NCBI GenBank assembly: GCA_031406795.1
Contig: JANOHV010000258.1
Coordinates: forward strand, 1-23,986
From: DATDCY01 sp031406795 [NCBI: Candidatus Rokuibacteriota bacterium]
GTDB taxonomy: Bacteria; JAUVQV01
DNA: 23,986 nucleotides
Reading direction: 5' to 3'
The position numbers and the translations under genes are program-made. Positions within the stretch are counted from its first letter, which is position 1; every line of letters starts with the position of its first letter. The notes beneath the pieces were generated by a model. The model was not told the DNA's origin, did no database searches, and saw only the letters and a list, made by a program, of their open reading frames with translations. Of the stretch, positions 11,130-18,098 are shown in pieces.

Positions 11130-12961
11130 TTATTGAGGACCCGTTCGCGGAAGAAGCCGCAGTCGGCGCAGTCGCCAAGATTGCGGGCCTGCGTCCCCGT
11201 CGGCGCCCCCTCGCACAGCGTCCCGGCCACCGCCCAGCACGCCTGCCCGAAATTCGGCCAGGCCGGGCACGGTTCGGCGACGTCCTCTCCGGCGCGACCG
11301 CAGCGCAAGGCCTCCCAGCAGGGGATGCCGGCGAGCGCCTCGTCGTCCTGAAACGGGAACCAGAGCGCCGCGGCGAGACCGCCGGCCGGCCGGTTCACGA
11401 CCGTGATGAAACCGCCATGGGCTTCGACGATCTTGCGCGTGATCGGCAGGCCGAGCCCGGTGCCCGCACCCATCTTCTTCGTAGTCCAGAAGGGCTCGAA
11501 CAGCCGCCCGAGGTCCGCCTCCGGAATGCCCGGGCCGGTGTCCTCGACGGTGACGACGACGAACGTCAGGCAGCGGGCCGCAGCCAGCCGGGTCGACACG
11601 CGCAGGGTCCCCCCCGAGGGCATCGCGTCGATCGCGTTCGCCAGCAGATTGTCCACCGCGCGGCGCGCATGACCGGCGTCGACGAACACCGGCTCCTCCG
11701 CCGTCAGCTCCGCCTCGACCCGGATCCCGCGCTCGGCGCAGCGCTCTTCGAACGCCTCAAGCGATTCGCGCAGAATCGGCGCGAGCGACTGCCGGACCAA
11801 CTCGTAGCGGGTAGGGCGCGAGAAGTCGAGGACGTCCTTGAGCAGGTTCTCGAGCCGCGCCGCCTCCGACACGACGATCCGGGCGTCCTTCTTCTCCCTC
11901 TCGGAGGAGACGGTGCGCAGCAGCCGCCGGGCGTAGCCGCCGAGCGAAGTCAGGGGATTGCGGATCTCGTGCGCGAGCTCGGCGGTCAGGCGGCCGAGCG
12001 CGGCGAGCCGCTCGGCCTGGGCCAGCAACCCCTCGGTGTGGCGCACCTCGGCGGTCTTCGCCGCAACCTGGCGCTCCAGTCCTTCCGCCAGGCGCTCCAT
12101 GCGCCTGCGCGAGGCAGCAAGTTCCATCGTCATCGCGTTGAAGTTGCCGGCGAGGCGCCCGATCTCGTCCTGCGAGGCCACCGGCACCATCCTGGTCAGA
12201 TCCCCTTCCGCCACCTTGTCCACGCCCGCGGAGAGCGCCCGCACCGGCCGCAGCACGATGCGCCAGAGCACGAGATACCCCATGCCCCCCAGGGCGGCGA
12301 AGTACAGGGCGACGAAAACCGAAAAATCGCGAACCTGCCGCTCGACGCGCCGGTCGAGGCGGGTCAGCGGAAATTCGGCGAGCAGAATCCCAAGGACCCG
12401 GGCACCGTCGTCGTGGGCGTGGCATTGCGCGCTCGCGCACTCCGGCCGGTTGTAGATCGGCTCGACGATGCTGAGCACCCGGTGCCCGTCGGGGTCGGCG
12501 GAGACCGTGTAGCGTTCGGTCTCGTGCAGCGTCTGGCGCGGCCGCAGCGGGTCGCCGTGGCAGCCGAGACAGGGCTGCTCGTCGCGGACGACGGCACGCC
12601 CGATCTCGGCAGGGATCGAGGAGTAGGCCACGACTCCGCGGCGGTCGTAGATGCGCACCGTGCGCAGCGACTCGGAATCGGTGACGGAGGAGATGGTGCG
12701 CTGCACCTGTTCGCGTCTGTTGTTCATCATCGCATCGTGCACGCTCTTGCGGAGCAGTTCGGAGAAGGACCCGGCGAACTCGACGGCGATCGCCGTCAGC
12801 TGGCGCCTCTCGCTGACCAGGGAGCGATACCAGAAGGCGCCGCTCAGCGGCAGCACCACGACCGCCGAGGCGACCATGATCTTGATCGTCAGCGAGCGCC
12901 CGAAGAACAGGCGCAGACGCATCAGCGAGGGCCAGCCGCGCGGGCCGATGAGGCGAAGCAT
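11120..12961 (-). CDS. Sensor histidine kinase with periplasmic haem motifs and C-terminal two-CW domain
   Basis: The product is 613 residues. Two membrane segments (about 25-46 and 213-236) enclose a periplasmic sensor containing CLGCH (C131, C134, H135) and CASAQCH (C175, C180, H181). The first is a standard CXXCH c-type haem site and the second a CX4CH variant, so covalent haem and redox or gas sensing are likely. HAMP spans about 235-288. The dimerisation domain has H331 in LAHEIRNPL, and the ATPase has N438/N442, DTGPGIP (474-480) and GTGLGLP (500-506). After the kinase, residues 547-601 form a cysteine-rich tail (CWEALRCG, CPAW, CWAVAGTLC, CADC) matching the two-CW domain found in deltaproteobacterial signalling proteins. 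No response regulator is adjacent. The gene begins 40 bases after the TonB-like gene, so it may belong to the B12-uptake operon. Confidence 0.9.
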   Translation of the reverse strand: MLRLIGPRGWPSLMRLRLFFGRSLTIKIMVASAVVVLPLSGAFWYRSLVSERRQLTAIAVEFAGSFSELLRKSVHDAMMNNRREQVQRTISSVTDSESLRTVRIYDRRGVVAYSSIPAEIGRAVVRDEQPCLGCHGDPLRPRQTLHETERYTVSADPDGHRVLSIVEPIYNRPECASAQCHAHDDGARVLGILLAEFPLTRLDRRVERQVRDFSVFVALYFAALGGMGYLVLWRIVLRPVRALSAGVDKVAEGDLTRMVPVASQDEIGRLAGNFNAMTMELAASRRRMERLAEGLERQVAAKTAEVRHTEGLLAQAERLAALGRLTAELAHEIRNPLTSLGGYARRLLRTVSSEREKKDARIVVSEAARLENLLKDVLDFSRPTRYELVRQSLAPILRESLEAFEERCAERGIRVEAELTAEEPVFVDAGHARRAVDNLLANAIDAMPSGGTLRVSTRLAAARCLTFVVVTVEDTGPGIPEADLGRLFEPFWTTKKMGAGTGLGLPITRKIVEAHGGFITVVNRPAGGLAAALWFPFQDDEALAGIPCWEALRCGRAGEDVAEPCPAWPNFGQACWAVAGTLCEGAPTGTQARNLGDCADCGFFRERVLNNGD

Positions 12962-13001
12962 GATGCTGGAGTGTAGCAGAAGGGGACGGTCGAGCTGCCG
13001 G

Positions 13002-13247
13002 CTAAGGCCGCCCGGGCGGCGTACGTTCGGCCGGCGCGACGGGAGCCGGGTCCGGCTGCGCCGCCGCGCGGATGAGACGCACCCGCATCAGCGGGATGCT
13101 CTGGTGGCCTCGGATCTCGCCCCCCGCCCCCCCCCGGCCGACCACGACCAGAAGCACCAGGTGGACGATCAGCGAGAGCAGAAGCGCAACACGGAAGGGA
13201 CCGCTGCGCAGCGCCAGTGCGAAATCCTGCGCCGCGCGGGCGCTCAT
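13002..13247 (-). CDS. TonB-like protein reduced to the N-terminal membrane anchor
   Basis: The product is 81 residues. A single transmembrane helix (about 18-37) contains S25-x3-H29 (SLIVH), the motif by which TonB engages ExbB and ExbD in the inner membrane. It is followed by IPLMRVRLIR and a short proline-rich stretch (QPDPAPVAPAERTPP), as in TonB, and then a stop. The periplasmic C-terminal domain that contacts the TonB box of receptors is missing, and I find it in no other frame before the next gene 40 bases on. It directly follows a TonB-dependent receptor by 20 bases. A GTG at 13271, overlapping the receptor stop as GTGA, could be the true start and would add eight residues. It may be a remnant, or a working anchor that pairs with a separate C-terminal domain. 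Confidence 0.65.
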   Translation of the reverse strand: MSARAAQDFALALRSGPFRVALLLSLIVHLVLLVVVGRGGAGGEIRGHQSIPLMRVRLIRAAAQPDPAPVAPAERTPPGRP

Positions 13248-13267
13248 TCCGGGCTTCGTCACGCGTT

Positions 13268-15124
13268 TCACAGCCCGACCTTGACCTCCGCAAACCAGGA
13301 GCGACCGCGCATCGGGAAGCCTTCCACGGTCTCGTAGTCCCGATCCTGGAGATTCTCCGCTCTCAGGCTGACCTGCACCGGAACCGAGGCGATCGTGTCC
13401 CGCCAGGCGAGCGCCGCATTGAAAGTGGTGGAATTCAGGAACCCGCGGGTCTCCCCCGTGTCGACCCTGTTGGTGGCGAGATATTCGAGCGACCAGGTGA
13501 GCGATTTTCCGGTTCCCTGGACCGCCGCCCGCCAGAGGCTGCGCACGGCGCCCGGGAGCTGCTCGTTCGTCTCCTCGTCCCGGGTCGAGAGCCGCTGATA
13601 GCCGACCGGGATCGCGATCGAGGCGCTCGGACGGTAGAGCACCTGCGCCTCCCAACCGCTGACCGTCACCCGGGACAGATTCTCGGACTGGTAGACGAGG
13701 TCACCGTCGCGGTCGGCCCAGGCGACCTGGTTGTGGACGTTGCGGCGGAACGCGCTCAGGCGCACGCGCCCCCCGCCTCCCCCCAGTTCGATGCCGCCAT
13801 CGAAACTGTCCGAGGTCTCGAGCTTGAGATCGGGATCGCCCTGCAGGTACCGCCCGTTCGCGTACAATTCCTCGAAGCTCGGCGCGCGGAAGTTGTTCGC
13901 CCACGCGCTCCAGAGCTTCCAGCCGCCGCTGCCCCAGCCGACCGAGAGGGAGGGACTGACGCGCCCGCCGTGCCGGGAGTGCTCGTCGCGGCGCAGTACC
14001 CCGACCGCCGACCAGTTGCCGGCGCGCCACTGGTCCTGCGTGTAGACGCTCCAGCGCTCCACCGCATGGTCCTCATCGGCGTCGTCTTTGAGCCGATCGT
14101 TGACCCACTCCGCGCCGACCGTGAAAAGATCGGCGCCTTTCGTGGCGACGTTCATCCGTGCCTCGAAGCCGTACGAGCTGTTCTCCGCCCTGGTTGCGAG
14201 GGGTGCCTCGGGGAGCAGCGGGTCGGAGGCCGGCGGCGCCGGGTCGGTGAACCGCAGCGACTGACTTCGCGTGAAGGCCCCGATCTTCAGATCCCAGCCG
14301 CCGCCGGGCAGGTAGAGGACATCCGCGCGCAGCCCGTCGTGGGCGTCCTTCTGCCGCGCCGCCGGCGACGGGAGCGCAACGGGGCCGGGCACGCCGGCTT
14401 CGCGATTGAGCACTGTCCAGCGCACCTCGAGACCCCAGGGCGCGGGCTCGACCGCCGCTCCCAGCACAAAACTCTTCGAATCGTAATCGCCGTTGTCGCG
14501 AAAGCCATCGCCGCTGAACCACTGACCGTCCAGGCGCAGCCCCACCTTGCGAAAACCGTACTGCACGCCGCCGGCAAGACGCTGTGCGGCCTCGGAGCCC
14601 CGTCCATAGGAGACGCCGAGCGCAGGGGTCGCGGCGGCCGGGCGCGTGACGATGTTCACGACGCCGCCGATCGCGTCGGGGCCGTAGACCAGCGACGCGG
14701 GGGCCGGGGTGACTTCGACCATTGCGACGCGCTCGACGGGCACCGCGAGGTCGTTGAGGTTGAACGCGGCGCCCGGAGTCGCGCTCACCCGGTGGCCGTC
14801 GACCAGCACGAGCACCTGCCGGCCGCTCGAACCACGCAGCGAAATCGTCACCAGCCCCGAAGCTCCGCCGGTGTCCTCGATGACGAGCGTCGGCACCAGG
14901 GCGAGCGCGGCGGCGATGTCGGTTGCCCCGCTCGCCGCGATCTGCCCGGCGGTGACCAGCGCGAAATTCCCGATGGCGCCCCCGACGGGCCCCGGCGCAA
15001 CCGGCGACGGCGCGGCGACGGGCGCGGGCCCGCTCGAATTCCTCTTCGGCGCCGCGAGGGCGGCGCGCCCCAGAATCAGCACGACGATCATCCCGGCGAC
15101 GCCGGCCAACTTCGATGACTTCAC
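13268..15124 (-). CDS. TonB-dependent outer-membrane receptor, BtuB-like
   Basis: The product is 618 residues, the usual size of a BtuB-type vitamin B12 receptor. A signal peptide (about 1-24) is followed by an Ala/Pro-rich linker, a possible TonB box near FALVTAG, and the plug domain. The plug motifs are LVTISLRGSSGRQVLVLVDG and VERVAMVEVTPAPASLVYGP, then DAIGGVVNIVTR. The remainder is a 22-strand-type beta barrel, with many alternating aromatic strands such as WKLWSAWANNFRAPSFEELY. It ends in WFAEVKVGL, with leucine where aromatic residues are usual. Position right after btuF, btuC and btuD genes (13 bases after btuD) implies corrinoid uptake. An iron chelate is the main alternative, because FecB/FepC-type systems share this architecture. 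Confidence 0.88.
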   Translation of the reverse strand: MKSSKLAGVAGMIVVLILGRAALAAPKRNSSGPAPVAAPSPVAPGPVGGAIGNFALVTAGQIAASGATDIAAALALVPTLVIEDTGGASGLVTISLRGSSGRQVLVLVDGHRVSATPGAAFNLNDLAVPVERVAMVEVTPAPASLVYGPDAIGGVVNIVTRPAAATPALGVSYGRGSEAAQRLAGGVQYGFRKVGLRLDGQWFSGDGFRDNGDYDSKSFVLGAAVEPAPWGLEVRWTVLNREAGVPGPVALPSPAARQKDAHDGLRADVLYLPGGGWDLKIGAFTRSQSLRFTDPAPPASDPLLPEAPLATRAENSSYGFEARMNVATKGADLFTVGAEWVNDRLKDDADEDHAVERWSVYTQDQWRAGNWSAVGVLRRDEHSRHGGRVSPSLSVGWGSGGWKLWSAWANNFRAPSFEELYANGRYLQGDPDLKLETSDSFDGGIELGGGGGRVRLSAFRRNVHNQVAWADRDGDLVYQSENLSRVTVSGWEAQVLYRPSASIAIPVGYQRLSTRDEETNEQLPGAVRSLWRAAVQGTGKSLTWSLEYLATNRVDTGETRGFLNSTTFNAALAWRDTIASVPVQVSLRAENLQDRDYETVEGFPMRGRSWFAEVKVGL

Positions 15125-15137
15125 TTCCCGTCTCCTC

Positions 15138-15905
15138 TCACCATTGAACCCGCACGCGGCCGTCGGGGCCTTCCACCGTCTCCACGGCCACCCCGAAGAG
15201 TTCCGTCAGGTTGTCGCCCGTGTAGGTCGGGCGTCGCGGGCCCGACGCCAGCACACTGCCGTCCCGCAGCAGCAGCACCCGGCCGCAGAAGGCCCCGACC
15301 AGGTTCAGGTCGTGCGAAACCGCGACGAAGGTCAAACCCTGCTCCCGGCGGAGGCAATCGAGCGTGCGAAAGATGCCCAGCTCCTGCGCCAGATCAAGAA
15401 AGCTCGACGCCTCGTCGAGCAGGATGATCCTCGCCTCCTGCGCGAGCGCCCGGGCGATGAGCACGCGCTGGCGCTCCCCGCCCGAGAGCTGGTCGAGCGT
15501 GCGGCCGGCGAAGCGCTCGGTGTCGGTGCGCCGCATCGCTTCGCGGCAGATCTCCCGGTCGCGCTCCGACAGCCAGCCGGTCCAGGCCAGGTGCGGCATC
15601 CGCCCCATCCCGACCATCTCCTCGACGGTGTACGGAAAGACCGTGCCGCCGCCCTGCGGCACCACGGCCACCAGCTGCGCAAGTTCGCGCCGGGGGTAGT
15701 CGGCCACCGGCCGGCCAAGCACGCTGACCGCGCCGCCGCTCGGGCGCAGCACCCCGGAGAGCAGTCGCAGCAGCGTCGTCTTGCCCGAGCCGTTGGGGCC
15801 GACGATGCCGAGCATCTCGCCCGCGGGCACCTCGAGCGTCACCCGGTTCACGACGGTTCGCCCGGCGTAGGAGAAGCTCAGGTCATGTGCGGCCAGCGCG
15901 TTCAT
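15138..15905 (-). CDS. btuD: ABC transporter ATP-binding protein, BtuD/FecE type
   Basis: The product is 255 residues and powers import of cobalamin or a related chelate. Walker A is GPNGSGKT (36-43), the Q-loop is Q84, the signature is LSGGE (140-144), Walker B is ILLDEA (161-166) and the H-loop is H198 in SHDLN. All are intact. ATG 15905 overlaps the stop of the permease gene as ATGA, indicating coupling. A GTG nine bases earlier is possible but less likely. The subfamily covers B12, haem and ferric-siderophore importers. The substrate is inferred from the binding protein and receptor nearby. Confidence 0.9.
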   Translation of the reverse strand: MNALAAHDLSFSYAGRTVVNRVTLEVPAGEMLGIVGPNGSGKTTLLRLLSGVLRPSGGAVSVLGRPVADYPRRELAQLVAVVPQGGGTVFPYTVEEMVGMGRMPHLAWTGWLSERDREICREAMRRTDTERFAGRTLDQLSGGERQRVLIARALAQEARIILLDEASSFLDLAQELGIFRTLDCLRREQGLTFVAVSHDLNLVGAFCGRVLLLRDGSVLASGPRRPTYTGDNLTELFGVAVETVEGPDGRVRVQW

Positions 15906-16923
15906 CCCATCCACCCGCGGCGACGCCGCAGCAGAACGAGAAAGAACGGGGCGCCGATCAGCGCGGTGACCACGCCCACCGGGATCTCGGCGGGAGGCAG
16001 CACGCTGCGCGCCACCGTGTCGGCCAACATGAGGACGACCGCGCCGGCGAGCGCCGAAGCCGGGATGAGCAGCCGGTGATCGGCGCCGACGACCGCGCGC
16101 AGGGCGTGCGGCACCACCAGTCCGACGAAGCCGACGAGGCCGGCCGACGCGACGGCCGCGCCGGTGATGACGGAGGCGGCGAAGAACAGGCGCAGCCGCA
16201 CCCGCCGGGCGTTGATGCCGAGGTGCGCGGCCGTCTCCTCCCCGAGCGAGAGGGCATTGAGCTGCGGCCCGGACAGCACGGCCAGCACGACCCCGGCCGC
16301 GACGACGACCGCCACCGCCGGCAGGATCCCCTGCGGGGGTGAGGCCAGGCTCCCCATCATCCAGAACATCGCACCCTGCACCCGGCCGGCGGGCGCGATG
16401 GCGGTCATGAACATCACCAGCGCCGAGCAGAAGGCGCTGACGACGACCCCCGAAAGGATCAGGGCGGTCGGCGGCAGCGCGCCGGCCCCCGACGCCAGAC
16501 GCCAGACGGCGGCGACCGCAAGCAATGCGCCGCCGCAGGCCGCCGCCGGGACGATCAGGGGCACCCCGCCCGCCGCACCTGTGGTGAGGACGAACACCGC
16601 CCCGAGCGCCGCGCCGCCGGAAACGCCCAGCAGGTAGGGGTCGGCGAGTGGATTGCGCAGCAATCCCTGGAAGGTCGTGCCGGCCACCGCGAGCGCCGCG
16701 CCAACCAGGAGCCCGAGCATCACGCGAGGCAGCCGCAGGTCGAGCAGGATGCGGCTTTGCATCGGCAGCGACGAGCGCGCCTCCGGTTCCGTGAGCACGC
16801 GTCCCAGGTCGGACCAGGAGATCGGGACCGGTCCCGTCTTCGCGGCAAACAGTGTCGCCGCAATGAGCAGCGACGACAGCAGCCCGAGGACAAGGATGGC
16901 CCGGCCGGCCGGCCCAGGCTCAT
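15902..16923 (-). CDS. btuC: BtuC/FecD-type permease, with probable frameshift near the start
   Basis: This is a multi-span inner-membrane permease with the FecCD signature (LRLPRVMLGLLVGAALAVAG, QGLLRNPLADPYLLGVSGGA, GLVGFVGLVVPHALR). The longest frame with a normal start begins only at GTG 16798 and lacks the first helix. The same frame upstream encodes that helix (RAILVLGLLSSLLIAATLFA), but it contains no ATG, GTG or TTG. The ATG at 16923 overlaps the btuF stop as ATGA and is the expected start, but it is in another frame. Moving from one to the other needs a single-base shift in the CCGG tandem at about 16899-16914. A sequencing or assembly error, or phase variation, would explain this. 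I list the inferred full extent. Confidence 0.8.
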
Positions 16924-17825
16924 CGCCCGGCTTTCGCGGGGTGCAGCATCTCGGCGAGCTGCTCCAGCGAGTCCACGATCCGCGGTCCCGGGCGGAAAAA
17001 GCTCCCCTGGCCGACGGAGATCATCCGGCCGGTGCGCATCGCCCGCAGTGCCGTCGCGCCCGGGAGGGCAGCCCAGCGGGAGATCAGCTCGGCGCTGCTC
17101 AGCGGCTCGGGATCGGCCGCGTCGAGGATCACCTCGGGGTCATCCGCCAGGAGCCTCTCGAGGCTGAAGACGGGGTACTTGATCGGCGAGTCGCCCGCGA
17201 TGTTGCGCCCGCCCGCGAGCGTCAGCAGTTCGCCGACGAACGTGCCGGCCCCGGCGCTGATGAGCGGCGCGCGGTCGATCGCCGCGAACACCGTCACCGG
17301 GGCCAGGCCGGCGACCCGCGCCCGCACCGCCTCGCGACGACGGTCGAGCCCGGCGGCGATCTCCCGCGCCTGCGCGGCGCGCCCCGTGAGTTCGCCGATC
17401 GTGACCAGCGTGCGCAGCACATCCGCGACCGAGCGCGTATCGATGGTGTAGACCGCCACCTTGAGATCCGCGAGCCGGTTCACGTCCTCCGCGCGGTTTC
17501 CATCGGCCGTGGCCAGCACGAGGTCCGCGCCGAGCGCGACGATCGACTCGAGAGAGGGGTTGATGAGGCCGCCGATCTTCGGCTTCGCGGCCACCTCCGG
17601 CGGCCAGTCGCAGAAGAGCGTTACGCCGGCAACCCGCCCGCCGAGCCCCAGGGCAAAGAGCATCTCGGTCACGTTCGGGGCAAGCGACACGATACGCTTC
17701 GGGTCGCTCGGGACGTCGACGGAGCGTCCGACCGCGTCGCGCACCGTTGATGCCGCGCCCGGCGGCGGCGTCCCGAGCGCGAGCAGGAATACGAGAGCCG
17801 AGAGGGCGACGCGACGGCGATACAT
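16920..17825 (-). CDS. btuF: Periplasmic cobalamin/chelate-binding protein, BtuF type
   Basis: The product is 301 residues. The signal peptide is about residues 1-25 (VALSALVFLLALG, cleavage near GAAS). The mature part begins VRDAVGRSVDVPSDPKRIVS, the classic start of class III binding proteins, then PNVTEMLFALGLG, GGLINPSLESIVALGADLVL and a long backbone helix around residues 135-165. It ends with ISVGQGSFFRPGPRIVDSLEQL. It would hand a corrinoid to BtuCD. AAGGAAGAAG precedes the ATG at 17825. It is the first gene of the minus-strand operon. Iron-siderophore binding is the main alternative, but the downstream BtuB-like receptor favours B12. Confidence 0.88.
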   Translation of the reverse strand: MYRRRVALSALVFLLALGTPPPGAASTVRDAVGRSVDVPSDPKRIVSLAPNVTEMLFALGLGGRVAGVTLFCDWPPEVAAKPKIGGLINPSLESIVALGADLVLATADGNRAEDVNRLADLKVAVYTIDTRSVADVLRTLVTIGELTGRAAQAREIAAGLDRRREAVRARVAGLAPVTVFAAIDRAPLISAGAGTFVGELLTLAGGRNIAGDSPIKYPVFSLERLLADDPEVILDAADPEPLSSAELISRWAALPGATALRAMRTGRMISVGQGSFFRPGPRIVDSLEQLAEMLHPAKAGR

Positions 17826-17880
17826 GGGTCTTCTTCCTTTGGCTCGAAGGGGTTAGAGGAGCTTCCGCATAGCTTCGCGT

Positions 17881-17909
17881 TTGTTAGCACACGCCAACAG
17901 GAAACACAA
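17881..17909 (-). promoter_or_regulatory. Candidate promoter of the btuF operon
   Basis: On the minus strand, TTGTGT (17909-17904), 17 bases, then TAACAA (17886-17881), about 56 bases before the start codon. The match is modest. The MITE-like element ends 20 bases upstream of it. No cobalamin riboswitch is visible in the leader. Confidence 0.3.
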
Positions 17910-17928
17910 GCCGAAGCAACATGATAGC

Positions 17929-18072
17929 GTAACCCTTCAGTGAAGTTCGGTAACTTTTCCCGTTCGTGGTGAGCCTGTCGAACCACGAACGGGAAAGAGT
18001 CTTCATACAAGCGCCCTTCGACCGGCTCAGGGCGAACGGTACTGATCAAGCCACTGTTCACTGAATGGTTAC
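17929..18072. mobile_element. MITE-like element, 144 bp, with 16-bp inverted ends and 8-bp target duplication
   Basis: The left end GTAACCCTTCAGTGAA (17929-17944) and right end TTCACTGAATGGTTAC (18057-18072) are inverted repeats with one mismatch. ATGATAGC flanks the element directly on both sides (17921-17928 and 18073-18080), as an 8-base target-site duplication should. Inside are a perfect 15-bp stem (17956-17970 with 17982-17996) around loop GAGCCTGTCGA and a second REP-like palindrome (18012-18034). No transposase is encoded. Ends beginning GTAA and 8-base duplications are typical of IS66-family elements, so an IS66 relative is a plausible source. Confidence 0.75.
17956..18040. repeat. 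Pair of REP-like palindromes inside the MITE
   Basis: The first is a 15-bp perfect stem with an 11-base loop (17956-17996). The second is CGCCCT/AGGGCG around TTCGACCGGCTC, followed by GAACGG (18012-18040). Motifs such as GAGCCTGTCGAAC belong to a widespread class of extragenic palindromes, recognised by the spurious peptide VRPEPVEG when translated. Confidence 0.7.
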
Positions 18073-18098
18073 ATGATAGCGGGGTTCTCCTGCGGCGG

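Noticed and set aside
11069-12976. A 635-codon plus-strand frame opposite the haem-type kinase
   Set aside because: It is an antisense shadow. The minus-strand kinase has all catalytic motifs, while the plus frame has none.
13217-15118. A 633-codon plus-strand frame opposite the TonB-dependent receptor
   Set aside because: It is an antisense shadow. Its translation resembles no family, whereas the receptor's plug motifs are clear.
17826-18098. A cobalamin riboswitch before btuF
   Set aside because: I searched by eye for the B12-box and supporting stems on the minus strand and found none. The leader from 17826 to 17928 is too short, and the rest is the MITE.
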